Part shown: positions 1 to 8,689 of the stretch, piece after piece
Layout: each line of letters starts with the position of its first letter
How positions within the stretch are numbered: position 1 is the first letter of the stretch
NCBI GenBank assembly: GCA_007750655.1
Contig: CP036290.1
Coordinates: forward strand, 868,001 to 932,000
From: Rohdeia mirabilis
GTDB lineage: Bacteria > Planctomycetota > UBA1135 > GCA-002686595
Direction of reading: 5' to 3'
Length of the DNA: 64,000 nucleotides
Translations under genes and position numbers: made by a program
Notes under the pieces: generated by a model
Databases searched by the model: none
Told to the model about the DNA's origin: nothing
Seen by the model: only the letters and a program-made list of their open reading frames with translations

Positions 1-1605
1 ACCCAGGCGCGCCGTGACGTCGCCGTCGAGCTCGTGATCGAAGAGACGCTCGTCGTGGGCCGCGCGGTCGACGAAGACGGGCGGCCGCTCGCCGACACGG
101 AGCTTCTCGAGTCGCCGCGAGGCTCGGGCGAACCGCTCCTTCTTTCGACCGACTCGGAGGGCCGGTTCGCCTTCATGCGCCGTGGGCGGGTCACCGAGGC
201 GCTCGGCGGGCGCGAGATCCAGTTCGATCTCGTCGAAGGCAGCTGGTGGAGCAGATCGCCACGAACCGCGGCGATCGACCATCGGATCCCGGCCGAGGAC
301 TTCGGCGTCGCCGGACAGCGCAGCGTGACGGACGTGGGGGACGTGGTCTTCGCACGGGATGCGCTGCTCGTGCAGGGACGGATCGTCGACGCGTTCGGGA
401 GAGTCGTGCCGAACATCGGGGTCGCCGTCCACGAACGCGCGGGTGGTGGCTGGAAGCAAGTCAGCATCGTCGACGGCAGCACGAGCGTGCTCGGCGCGAG
501 GACCTCGGAGGATGGACGCTTCGCGATCCACGCCGGCGACGCGTTGGCGGCGAGAGCCGGAGCCGGCGAGCTCTACCTCTTCGCCACATCGCGAACGTTC
601 CGGGCGACCGAGCCCGTCTCGTTCGCTCCCGGGGCCGACGTCGAGGTCGTCGTGCATTCGTTCGGGCGCGTCACCGGACGGATCGCCGGCATCGACCCGG
701 ACGACTTCAGCAGCTCGAGCGTGTACGCGCGCTCGAGCTCGACAGCGGGGCCCCTCCAGGACTGGACGGAGTACAGCCGCGTCGATCGCAGCGGTGGGTT
801 CGAACTCGACCTCGCTCCTGGCGACTGGGACCTCGGGCTGAGCCTGGATGTCGAAGCGGGTGAACGTGTGATCGACGTGCTCGAACGGGTCGAGGTGATC
901 GAGGGACGAAGAGCTCAGGACCCGAGGCTGGATCCATGGGAGCCGCCGATCCGCAGGATCGAAGTGTCGGTCGTCGACGCGTCGGGCGCTCCCGTCGACC
1001 GCGGCACCGTTTGGATGGACGCAGCTTGGATGGAGGCTGCGTGGATGGACGGCGATCGGAGTGATGCTGCCAGCTCGGACACGGTCGAGGCCACCGAGCC
1101 GCGACGCGTCGGGCTGCACTACGGCACGTTCGCGTTCTACGCGGACGGACCTGCCCCCGACGTCTGGATCGTGGCAGAAGGCTACGAGAGCGCGCTCGTT
1201 CGCGCGCCCTTCGACGGGCTCGTCGTGACGCTGGCTCCAGCGCCAACGGTCGAGCTCGCGATCGCTGGACCTCAGCTCGAGCTGCCCGGCTCGGCGGAGC
1301 TGCGCTTCGTGCTCGTTCCCGACTCGGTTCCGCTGTCGGGGGCCCCGCGGGTGGAGGCCTACTCGGTGGAGGGCTTCACCGACGTTCCCGCGGTCGTCGA
1401 ACTCTTCGAGGTGCACAGCCCGGGCGCGTGGACCGTCCTGCTGCACGTGGCTCGCAACGCCCACGCCGATTCGATCCAGGTCGGTCCGAGCTGGAGCATC
1501 GACGTGGCTGCGGGATCGGCGCGGCAGCGGTTCGAGATCGAACTCGAACGGGCGCACGTCGACCGAGCGCTCGAGGTGCTGCGCGACTCGAGCGACGACG
1601 ACTGA
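1..1605 (+). CDS. Carboxypeptidase-regulatory-like repeat protein, 5' end outside the window
   Basis: The reading frame is open from the first base of the window, so the true start lies upstream; 534 residues are visible. The protein is built from short beta-sandwich-like modules of the carboxypeptidase regulatory (CarboxypepD_reg / MSCRAMM B-type) kind: phrases such as GRAVDEDGRPLADTEL, GRIVDAFGRVVPNIGV and TSEDGRFAI recur about every 80-100 residues. No catalytic motif is visible. The C-terminal 120 residues align by eye with the C-terminus of the next gene (PAPTVEL/PAPTLEV, then W-T-V/I-Q/L-L-H-V, then an ending rich in Leu, Ala and Glu), so the two are tandem paralogues. The family suggests an extracytoplasmic surface or matrix role, but the signal sequence is not in view. 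A short WMDAA tandem repeat sits near residue 340. Function unknown. Confidence 0.8.
   Translation, partial: TQARRDVAVELVIEETLVVGRAVDEDGRPLADTELLESPRGSGEPLLLSTDSEGRFAFMRRGRVTEALGGREIQFDLVEGSWWSRSPRTAAIDHRIPAEDFGVAGQRSVTDVGDVVFARDALLVQGRIVDAFGRVVPNIGVAVHERAGGGWKQVSIVDGSTSVLGARTSEDGRFAIHAGDALAARAGAGELYLFATSRTFRATEPVSFAPGADVEVVVHSFGRVTGRIAGIDPDDFSSSSVYARSSSTAGPLQDWTEYSRVDRSGGFELDLAPGDWDLGLSLDVEAGERVIDVLERVEVIEGRRAQDPRLDPWEPPIRRIEVSVVDASGAPVDRGTVWMDAAWMEAAWMDGDRSDAASSDTVEATEPRRVGLHYGTFAFYADGPAPDVWIVAEGYESALVRAPFDGLVVTLAPAPTVELAIAGPQLELPGSAELRFVLVPDSVPLSGAPRVEAYSVEGFTDVPAVVELFEVHSPGAWTVLLHVARNAHADSIQVGPSWSIDVAAGSARQRFEIELERAHVDRALEVLRDSSDDD
1012..1050 (+). repeat. 15-bp tandem repeat inside the first repeat protein
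   Basis: Two and a half copies of a roughly 15-bp unit (1012-1026, 1027-1041, 1042-1050), each beginning tggatgga, encode W-M-D/E-A-A repeats. This is a local in-frame duplication inside an otherwise non-repetitive gene, and it is absent from the downstream paralogue. Confidence 0.7.
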
Positions 1606-1889
1606 AGCGCGTGGCGTCGCGCGAACGATCGTCGGGCCCCGTTCACGGCGGGCGCCCTTCCTCGGCGTTCGGCACTCGAGTTCGCTGGTGAGGCTCGGTC
1701 GCGAGCGATCGACGCACGACACGTAGCGGATCTTCGTCTCGGGTCGGTCGCACACGGATTCGGGCCCCTGCGAGCGACGCTCTGGCCCGATTGCCTCCGC
1801 CCCTCCGGCGCGCTCGTCCCCGGTGCGACACGTCGAGGTGGCGGCCTCGGGCCTGGGCACGGCACTGAACGAACGCGTATCGTGAGGCG

Positions 1890-4574
1890 ATGCGCCCGCC
1901 CTCGCAGACCCGCGTGCGACTTGCCCTCGCCTTTCTGTTCACCGTGGCGCTCGTCGCGATCTGGATCGTGCTCGCGGAGCCGTGGGTGGGCGGTCAGCAC
2001 GCGCGACCCCCGCAACTCGCAGTGGATCCGTCGCATGCGCCGCTCGACGAGCCGGACGAGGCGCGACTGATCGACCGCGAGCGCGGAGCCGTTGGAACGC
2101 GGACCGAGTTGCAGCTTCCCGAGCTCGCGGCGAGCGCGACGACCGATTCCGAGGGTCCGCCGACGGTGGCGAGTGTCGCGGAAGGGATCGTCGTGCGCTG
2201 CATCGATGCGGCGACGGGTGCGTCGCTCGAGCACGCCCCGAACGGCGGCCTGCGGTTGTTCCGTTCCACGCTCGCCGAGGTGGACGGCCGACAGATCCGA
2301 CGGCACGCACAGCCAGTTGCGGCGACTCGCGACCACGGCGTCGAGATCCTCCCCGACGCGGCGGGGCGTTTCGTCGTCGAGCGTCCCTTCGTCGAGACGT
2401 GGTTCGCCGCGGTGACCGACGATCGCCACGGTTGGAGTCTTGTCGAGATGCCGATGTACGACCGAGAGGTCGTCGTCGAGCTGCGGCGGCAGGAACTCCT
2501 GCACGTCGACGTGGTGGGTCCGAACGGCGAGCCCGTTGGCGGTGTGCACGTCTCGCTCTCGCTGACTTTCTGGACCGAGAGCGGCGCGCGTGGATCGGCC
2601 GGAACCGGACTCTCGGGGGTGACGGGCGGCGACGATGGACGCGTCACCATCGACGTTGCGCGGCTGGCGGACAGCGAGTACCTGCCGCGTGCGACCGAGG
2701 TCGTCGCGAAAGCGTACGTGCGGATGGTCGAGGACGCCATCGCCACCTACTCGATCGGTGCACCGCCGATCGAGCCGCTCGTCATTCGACTACCCGCATT
2801 CGGTCGTGTCGTCGTCGAGCAGGAACTCGATGGAGTGGTCCGCCCGCTCGGACAGCGTGTGGAGCTCGAGTCTGTGGAAGGTCGCGCCATCCGCGGAGTC
2901 GCTTCGGCTCACGCGGGTCGCGCCGTGTTCGAAGTGGTCGAGGTCGGCCACCGGTTCCAGGTCGCGGTCACGCTTCCCGGCGACGGTTTCGGGTATCACG
3001 AGTTCGGCGAGCCCTTCGACGGCCCGCGCGAGCACGGGGAGGAAGTGGTGGTCCGGGCGGGCGCGATCGGCGAAGTCGTGATCGCGCGGCTGGTCGACGA
3101 GGCCAGTGAACCGCTGGCCGAGGCCGAGGTCCGTACCCTGTTCAGTGGCGGCGTGAGCAACGGGACGACGACCGACGAACTTGGCTTCGCGTACTTCAAG
3201 GTCCCGCACCTCGAGCAGGTCTTCGACGGCGACCGCTTCACCGTCGTGTTCGAGGACGTGGATCGTCGCGACGGGCCGCTGCGACGAGGCGAAGGCTCCG
3301 TCGTGATACCCGGTGGGGCGCGTCGTGATGCCAGCGTTCGCGGCGTTCACGACCTGGGCGACGTGGTGATGCGCGTGCCGCCGCCACTGGTGAGCGGCAT
3401 CGTTGTCGACAGCGCGGGGCGTGCTGTTCCCGGCGTCGTGGTGGGAGCGCGCGGCACGGTCGCGGGTCGTTCACGCTCCATCGCACGCGCCGCGTCGGGC
3501 GCCGACGGTCGCTTCCAGCTTCCGGAGTCCGTTCGGTTCGACGTCCGCACCGACGTCGGTGACCTCGTGTTGACGGCAGGGTCGGCGTCCGTGGTCATGG
3601 AGTCGCCGATGACCTTCGAGATCGGGAGCGAAGTGACGGTCACGGTGGTGCGTCGCGGCCGCGTGGAAGGGCGTGTGGCGGTCGACGACCTCGGGCGTCT
3701 CTTCGACGCTCGCATCGTTGCGAAGCCGTCCTCCGGCGCTCGGCAATGGGGCACTGTCGAGGCCCTCGCGGACCAGTCGTCGGACCGCTTCGGTGAGTTC
3801 GCGCTCACGCTTCCACCCGGCCGCTGGGACCTGGAGCTGTGGGCGACGGTCGAGCGCTCGGACGACTTCCGGAGTCGAGGCTTCGGAACGGGGACCTCCG
3901 GCATCCAGGGCTACGACGTCCTGATCGACACGCTCGAAGGGCTCTCCGTCGGGCCGGACGCGCATCTGCGTCCCGACGCGCTCGACCCGTGGCTCGGACT
4001 GGCGAGCACGGGCACCTGTGCGGTGCGCGATGCCAACGGCGAGCCCGTGCGAAGTGGCGTGGCCATGCTGATCCAGGACGGACGCGCCGTGGGACGCATT
4101 CCCGTTCGTCGGGGTGCCTTCGATCTGCGCGGGACTCTTCGACCAGTCGATGCATGGATCGAGGTCGACGACCACGCCGCGCAGTTCGTGTCGGACGTGG
4201 TGGGCGGATCGGTGGTCGTGCTCGAGCCGGCACCGACGCTCGAGGTCTCGTTCGACCTACCGGCGAGCGGTCTACCGGACGGACACTCGATCGAAGCCAC
4301 GGCGACGCTCGACGTGCCCTTCGAAGGCGACACTCGACGATCGGCGCAGCCGGAGCGGGACGATTACCCGACCGGGCCGCTGCGGTTCGCGAAGCTCTCC
4401 TGGACCGGCGTGTGGACGATCCAGCTGCACGTGCGCGACGCCAGGCGGCTCCGCACTCCGATCGGCGAGCCGATGGCGGTCGACGTGTCGGGGGGAGCCG
4501 AGATCCAACGCGCACGCATCGTGCTCCACGAAGGGGATCTTGCGGCCGCGCTCGCTGCACTCGAGGAGAGCTGA
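1890..4574 (+). CDS. Membrane-anchored carboxypeptidase-regulatory-like repeat protein
   Basis: 894 residues. The N-terminus has a few basic residues and then a hydrophobic stretch of about 22 residues (about 9-30, ending AEPWVGG), fitting a signal anchor or uncleaved signal peptide. The remainder is a chain of beta-sandwich modules with the same grammar as the upstream paralogue (VDEASEPLAEAEV, VDSAGRAVPGVVVGARG, GADGRFQLPES). No enzyme motif is seen. It follows the first gene after a 284-bp spacer (1606-1889) in which I see no other gene, so the two could be separate transcripts. The ATG at 1890 immediately precedes the hydrophobic segment. Likely displayed on the outer face of the inner membrane or in the cell envelope (inference); ligand unknown. 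Confidence 0.75.
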   Translation: MRPPSQTRVRLALAFLFTVALVAIWIVLAEPWVGGQHARPPQLAVDPSHAPLDEPDEARLIDRERGAVGTRTELQLPELAASATTDSEGPPTVASVAEGIVVRCIDAATGASLEHAPNGGLRLFRSTLAEVDGRQIRRHAQPVAATRDHGVEILPDAAGRFVVERPFVETWFAAVTDDRHGWSLVEMPMYDREVVVELRRQELLHVDVVGPNGEPVGGVHVSLSLTFWTESGARGSAGTGLSGVTGGDDGRVTIDVARLADSEYLPRATEVVAKAYVRMVEDAIATYSIGAPPIEPLVIRLPAFGRVVVEQELDGVVRPLGQRVELESVEGRAIRGVASAHAGRAVFEVVEVGHRFQVAVTLPGDGFGYHEFGEPFDGPREHGEEVVVRAGAIGEVVIARLVDEASEPLAEAEVRTLFSGGVSNGTTTDELGFAYFKVPHLEQVFDGDRFTVVFEDVDRRDGPLRRGEGSVVIPGGARRDASVRGVHDLGDVVMRVPPPLVSGIVVDSAGRAVPGVVVGARGTVAGRSRSIARAASGADGRFQLPESVRFDVRTDVGDLVLTAGSASVVMESPMTFEIGSEVTVTVVRRGRVEGRVAVDDLGRLFDARIVAKPSSGARQWGTVEALADQSSDRFGEFALTLPPGRWDLELWATVERSDDFRSRGFGTGTSGIQGYDVLIDTLEGLSVGPDAHLRPDALDPWLGLASTGTCAVRDANGEPVRSGVAMLIQDGRAVGRIPVRRGAFDLRGTLRPVDAWIEVDDHAAQFVSDVVGGSVVVLEPAPTLEVSFDLPASGLPDGHSIEATATLDVPFEGDTRRSAQPERDDYPTGPLRFAKLSWTGVWTIQLHVRDARRLRTPIGEPMAVDVSGGAEIQRARIVLHEGDLAAALAALEES

Positions 4575-4601
4575 CCGCGGCGCTGTGGCGCGCGGCCACG
4601 T

Positions 4602-4659
4602 GGTGCCGAGAACTCGTGGCGCTTCGCGACGAGCGAAGTGACGACGCGAGTGCGGCACC
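4602..4659. terminator. Candidate bidirectional terminator between convergent genes
   Basis: GGTGCCG at 4602-4608 pairs with CGGCACC at 4653-4659. Inside are further pairs (ACTCG with CGAGT, and a CTTCGC/GCGAAG hairpin). It fills the 96-bp gap between two converging genes. There is no U tract, so the call rests on structure and position. Confidence 0.45.
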
Positions 4660-4670
4660 GAACGGCGCGG

Positions 4671-6065
4671 CTACTCGCCCAGTCCCAACGCCCCTAGCAC
4701 CCGCTCCTTCACCGACGTCATCGCGACCGCGTCACCACTCGGCGCACCGCCGACCTCACCCTCGCCCAAGGTCGACAGGAACACCGGGCCGCGCGCCGCA
4801 GTCTCGGGCAACCGCCCGTGACTGCCGCGCACCTGCTCGCCGTTGGTCGGGATCACGTCCATCAGGTAGCGGAACCCGAGCTTCTTGCGCGCCAGGCGAC
4901 TCGCGACGCGCACCATCGGGGCCCGCAGCTTCGGATCGACGAACAGCTCGGCCGGGTCGTAGCCGGGCTTGCGGTGGATGTCGACCGTCGGCGCGAAGTC
5001 GGGGGCGTTCGCCTCGTCGAGCCAGTAGTAGTAGCTGAACCAGGCGTCCGCCTCGCTGATCGCGACCAGCTGTCCACTGCGCGCGTGGTCGATGCCGAAG
5101 GCGCGCTGTTCGTCGCGATCGAGCACGCGTTCGACGCCGGGGATCGACTCGAGCACGGCGCGCGTCGCGGCGAGGTCGCTCGCGTCCTTCACGTACACGT
5201 GCGCCACCTGGTGGTCGGCCACGGCGAAGGCGCGCGACGCGAACACGTCGAGCACGTCGCCCACCGGCGTCTCACGCACCTCCAGCAACCCCGCCCGACG
5301 CAGGTCGCGGTTGAGCGCCACGTCGCGCGTCACGTCCTCGATCGCGTACTCGCTGACGACGACGACCTCGGTGTCGTTGGCGCGCGCGCACTCGACCAAC
5401 TCGCCGACCAACGCGTCCACCTCGCGCAGCGCCGCGATCCCCTGCGGCGAGTCCGGCCCGAAACGCTGGTGGTCGTAGTCCAGGTGGGGGAGGTAGCAGA
5501 GCGTCAGCGTCGGCCGCTCGCGCTCGATCGTGAGGCGCGTGGCGTCGGCGATCCAACGGCTCGACCCGAGCCCGGCCTTCGGACCCCAGAAGTCGAAGAA
5601 GGGGAACGGTCCCAGCTCGCTCTCGACCCCCGCGCACCACTGGGTCGGCTGTCCGTAGACCGCCAAGAGCTTGCGCCCGTCGGCCGGATAGAACGGCCGC
5701 GGCGTGATCGAGCGATCCACGGCGGCGCCCATGTTCCACCACCAGAACAGCTTGGCGCAGGTGGCCTTCGGCGCGCGCTTCGCGAGGGTCTCGTAGATCT
5801 TCTCGCCGCGCACACAGGCGTTGCTCTGGCGCCAGAACAGCACCTCGCCCACGTCGTCGAAGTACCAGCCGTTGCCCACGGCGCCGTGCTCGCTCGGCAT
5901 CAGCCCGGTCAGCATCGTCGCCTGGGCCGAGCACGTCACCGCCGGCAGGATCGTGTCCATCGGCGCGCCGAACCCCTCCTGGGCGAGGCGGCGAAGGTGC
6001 GGGGTGTGCTCGCCGACGTGGCGCCAGGCCAGCCCGACGACGTCGATCAGAAGGAGGTTGCGCAT
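4671..6065 (-). CDS. Alkaline-phosphatase-superfamily phosphodiesterase/nucleotide pyrophosphatase-like protein
   Basis: 464 residues from the ATG at 6065 (MRNLLLIDVVGL); the frame continues upstream, but the first metal-binding Asp lies directly after this start. Landmarks of type I phosphodiesterases are present: Asp in LLLIDVVG, the Thr nucleophile region TCSAQATMLTGL followed by MPSEHG, a metal pair in HLDYDHQRFG, and a late His in DIHRKPGYDP. The usual Asp-His-Gly near residue 240 is replaced by SEYAIEDV. No signal peptide is seen, so it is probably cytosolic. Enzymes of this kind hydrolyse phosphodiester or pyrophosphate bonds of nucleotides or lipid head groups; the substrate here is unknown. 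It is divergent from the Rieske gene at 6200. Confidence 0.75.
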   Translation of the reverse strand: MRNLLLIDVVGLAWRHVGEHTPHLRRLAQEGFGAPMDTILPAVTCSAQATMLTGLMPSEHGAVGNGWYFDDVGEVLFWRQSNACVRGEKIYETLAKRAPKATCAKLFWWWNMGAAVDRSITPRPFYPADGRKLLAVYGQPTQWCAGVESELGPFPFFDFWGPKAGLGSSRWIADATRLTIERERPTLTLCYLPHLDYDHQRFGPDSPQGIAALREVDALVGELVECARANDTEVVVVSEYAIEDVTRDVALNRDLRRAGLLEVRETPVGDVLDVFASRAFAVADHQVAHVYVKDASDLAATRAVLESIPGVERVLDRDEQRAFGIDHARSGQLVAISEADAWFSYYYWLDEANAPDFAPTVDIHRKPGYDPAELFVDPKLRAPMVRVASRLARKKLGFRYLMDVIPTNGEQVRGSHGRLPETAARGPVFLSTLGEGEVGGAPSGDAVAMTSVKERVLGALGLGE

Positions 6066-6199
6066 GGGTCCGGGCGGGTCGCGCGCCGACCGGGGCGCGA
6101 GGGGCTGCATGGTAGGATCCCCGCCCCCTGGACCAGCCCTTCGGCCCGGCGCGCACGAGGCGCCCGACGCGTCCCACGGGGCCCCGACCCGTCTCGATC

Positions 6200-6553
6200 A
6201 TGCTCAAGCGACTCCTCGGCTTCTTCCGCTCCGAACCCATCCGCATCGAGGGCTCGTCGAAACTCCCCGAGGGCGTCGCGCACAAGATCTCGGTCGGCGA
6301 CCCGGTCGCGGGGACGGGGCGCGACGTGCTGCTCGTGCGGCTCGACGGCGAGGTCCACGCGATCGACAACCAGTGCCCGCACGCGGCGGCGTTCATCGCG
6401 GACGGCGCGCTCGTCGAGGGCAAGTTCCTCGTCTGCCCGCTGCACAACTACCGCTTCGACCCGAAGACTGGGAACTGTGTGAACGCGAGCTGCCGCAAGG
6501 CCCGGCGCTACAAGACCGTCGAGAAGGACGGGAACCTCGAGCTCTACGTCTAG
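6200..6553 (+). CDS. Small Rieske [2Fe-2S] ferredoxin-like protein
   Basis: 117 residues. The two Rieske cluster-binding boxes are intact: C-P-H at about residues 60-62 and C-P-L-H 17 residues later, followed by NYRFDPKTG. This is the compact soluble form related to NirD and to dioxygenase ferredoxins, with no membrane anchor. It carries one electron to a partner oxygenase or reductase; none is adjacent, so the partner is unknown. The ATG at 6200 lies 134 bp from the divergent phosphodiesterase gene. Confidence 0.88.
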   Translation: MLKRLLGFFRSEPIRIEGSSKLPEGVAHKISVGDPVAGTGRDVLLVRLDGEVHAIDNQCPHAAAFIADGALVEGKFLVCPLHNYRFDPKTGNCVNASCRKARRYKTVEKDGNLELYV

Positions 6554-6877
6554 GTCGCTGGCCTGTAGGAGGTTCGGGGCCGCGCCGGACTCCGCGAGCG
6601 GCCTCCGGTGGCGCCGCGGGGCGTCGGGCACGTCGCCAACGGTCGCGCAGATGCGGTGAACCGGACCTGGAGAACCCGCACGCCGTGGTCTAGGGAAGGC
6701 CCGAGCCACTCGGGGGGACCGAGATTCGGTGGGTCACGGATCCAGTGCCGCGTCCAACCCGTCGGACCCTGCGAAGGGACTTCCGAACGGACACCTCCCG
6801 CCCGACCGGGCAGCGCGCACACACCTGCTGCGCCCTCGGTCGACGACCCGGAGCGTCCCACCATCCACGAGCATCCG
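6554..6877. other. Spacer upstream of the LuxR-type regulator
   Basis: 324 bp without a convincing gene. The regulator's frame stays open through most of it, but that stretch (rich in Arg, Pro and Gly) lacks family similarity and precedes the natural ATG. No tRNA, hairpin terminator or clear promoter hexamers were recognised. Confidence 0.5.
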
Positions 6878-7642
6878 ATGACGACCACCGACATCACCAT
6901 CCTCGATACCGATCCCGAGCGCGCCAAGCGCGTGGCCGCGATCCTGTCGAGTTCGAGCCTGACCACTTCGATCCGCGATCTGGACGACCCGGCCGCGATC
7001 GGCGACCTGGGCCAGTTCGACGGAGCGCTGCGCGCTGGTCAGCCGAGTGACGCCGATCAGGGGCCCCGGGCCCACAGCTTCCTCGTCTGCATCACCGCGC
7101 CGATCGCCCGCAGCGTCGAAGCGATCAAACGCCTGGCCTCCACGGTCGAGCCGGTGACGATCGTCGCCTACGGCTCGCACCCCACGGTCGAGGGCGTCGT
7201 CTCCTTGATGCGCGCCGGTGCCTTCGACGTGGTCACCCGCCTCGAGGACGGGCACGCCCTGGCGAGCGCGATGCGCAGCGCCATGGCCCGCGACCACCAG
7301 GTCGCCGAGCGCCGCAACCGCGTGCGCGCCGCCCGCGCCCGGATCGACATCCTGTCCAAGCGCGAGCGCGAGGTCCTGGCCTGCGTCCTCGCCGGCTACT
7401 CGAACCGCGGAATGGGCGATGCGCTGGGCGTCAGCGTGAAGACGATCGAGGCCCACCGCGCGAACCTCATGCGCAAGGCCGACTGCCGCTCGGTGGCCGC
7501 CGTGGTCCAGCTCGCCATCGACGCGGGCTTCGACCAGCCGGCCGAGCCGCTGCCCGAGGACTCCGACGCCGCCCCCGCGGGCCGTTCGGCGAACCGCACC
7601 GGCAGCCCGTCGGCCGCCAGCCAGAAGACCGCGAAGGTCTGA
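6878..7642 (+). CDS. LuxR/FixJ-type regulator with degenerate receiver domain
   Basis: 254 residues from the ATG at 6878. Residues 156-218 form a clear LuxR/GerE helix-turn-helix (ILSKREREVLACVLAGYSN, then VSVKTIEAHRANLMRK). The first 130 residues resemble a FixJ-type receiver: the tail HPTVEGVVSLMRAGAFDVV matches the alpha4-beta5 region. However, the normal Asp phosphoacceptor on strand 3 is not visible, and that region instead reads HSFLVCITAPIA. It therefore probably acts as a phosphorylation-independent or orphan DNA-binding regulator. No histidine kinase is adjacent. The C-terminal 35 residues are low-complexity (Ala, Ser, Pro). A strong hairpin follows the gene. Confidence 0.8.
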   Translation: MTTTDITILDTDPERAKRVAAILSSSSLTTSIRDLDDPAAIGDLGQFDGALRAGQPSDADQGPRAHSFLVCITAPIARSVEAIKRLASTVEPVTIVAYGSHPTVEGVVSLMRAGAFDVVTRLEDGHALASAMRSAMARDHQVAERRNRVRAARARIDILSKREREVLACVLAGYSNRGMGDALGVSVKTIEAHRANLMRKADCRSVAAVVQLAIDAGFDQPAEPLPEDSDAAPAGRSANRTGSPSAASQKTAKV

Positions 7643-7699
7643 CGTCGGCAGCTCCGGTCCGGTCTCGCGCCCGGCCAGCCAGGCCGACGAACGGCACCC

Positions 7700-7736
7700 C
7701 AGCGGCCCGTCCCGACCACGTCGGGGCGGGCCGCTG
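7700..7736 (+). terminator. Strong GC hairpin after the LuxR-type regulator
   Basis: 17-bp stem (7700-7716 with 7720-7736) containing one G-T wobble, closing a 3-nt loop. It starts 57 bp after the regulator's stop and 80 bp before the next gene. There is no U run. Position and stability make it a good transcription stop. Confidence 0.6.
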
Positions 7737-7818
7737 CCGTTCTCGGGGCGTCCGAGAACGCTGGGAAGGCCCCTGGGGTAGGCTCTTCGCCCGCTCGCCC
7801 CCCCGAAACGCTGCCCTC

Positions 7819-8664
7819 ATGGTTCTCGGTCGCACCGCCGTCTGCTCCTGGTCCCTGCGACCGACTTCCTCTCGCGCTCTCGTCGCCGCCTGTGGCGAAG
7901 CGGGGATCGTCGCGGTCCAGCTCGCGCTCGACCCGCTGCGCGACGGTCGCTGGAGCCTCGTCGAGACCCGCCGCACCCTCGCCGACGCCGGGATCGCGAT
8001 CGTCAGCGGGATGATGTCCACCGAGGGCGAGGACTACACGAGCCTCGACACGATCCGGCGCACCGGCGGTCTGCGGCCCGTGCGCCACTGGGAGACGAAC
8101 GTCGAGAACGCGCGCGTGAACGCGGAGAACGCGGCGGCCCTCGGGATCGAACTCGTGACGCTGCACGCCGGGTTCCTGCCGGAGAGCGACGAGGACGAGG
8201 ACGACTCCGAGCGCGCGACGATGCTCGAACGTCTGGACGCGATCGCGACGATCTTCGCCGAGCGTGGCGTGCGCCTCGGACTCGAGACCGGCCAGGAGAC
8301 GGCCAAGTGTCTGATCGGCGTGCTCGACGAACTCGGTCGCACCGACGTCGGCGTCAACTTCGACCCGGCGAACATGGTCCTGTACGGGATGGGCGATCCG
8401 ATCAGCGCGCTCGAGAAGCTCGCCACGCGCGTGATGCAGGTGCACGTCAAGGACGCGGAGTGGACGACCGAACCGGGAACCTGGGGCACCGAGGTCCCTG
8501 CGGGCACGGGCGCGGTCGACTGGAGCCGCTTCTTCGATCTCGTCGCCGCGCAGGAAGCCACCATCGACGTGGTGATCGAGCGCGAGGCGGGTGAGGAGCG
8601 CATCGCCGACGTGGTGCGCGCCCGCGAGATGATCGAGCAGCACTCGAGCCGCGTCTCGCGCTGA
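7819..8664 (+). CDS. Sugar phosphate isomerase/epimerase-like TIM-barrel protein
   Basis: 281 residues with the AP-endonuclease-2 / xylose-isomerase-like fold. Metal-site landmarks are present: Glu in GLETGQET, Asp and Asn in VNFDPANM, the histidine of VMQVHVKDAEW, and a final Glu in VVIEREAG. No signal peptide, so cytosolic. Members isomerise or epimerise sugars, polyols or keto-sugars using a divalent metal. Only 25 bp separate it from the Gfo/Idh/MocA oxidoreductase gene, so they are probably co-transcribed and act on one sugar or inositol-type substrate. Substrate cannot be read from the sequence. Confidence 0.82.
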   Translation: MVLGRTAVCSWSLRPTSSRALVAACGEAGIVAVQLALDPLRDGRWSLVETRRTLADAGIAIVSGMMSTEGEDYTSLDTIRRTGGLRPVRHWETNVENARVNAENAAALGIELVTLHAGFLPESDEDEDDSERATMLERLDAIATIFAERGVRLGLETGQETAKCLIGVLDELGRTDVGVNFDPANMVLYGMGDPISALEKLATRVMQVHVKDAEWTTEPGTWGTEVPAGTGAVDWSRFFDLVAAQEATIDVVIEREAGEERIADVVRAREMIEQHSSRVSR

Positions 8665-8689
8665 GGTCCGCCGTGGTCCGAGTCCGTCC

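Noticed and set aside
1606-1889. Possible tRNA or small RNA in the spacer between the first two genes
   Set aside because: I found no cloverleaf, T-loop (GGTTCGA-type) or CCA end in this 284-bp stretch.
4818-6482. 554-residue plus-strand frame opposite the phosphodiesterase
   Set aside because: The antisense phosphodiesterase has intact family motifs; this frame has none and merges into a third frame over the Rieske gene.
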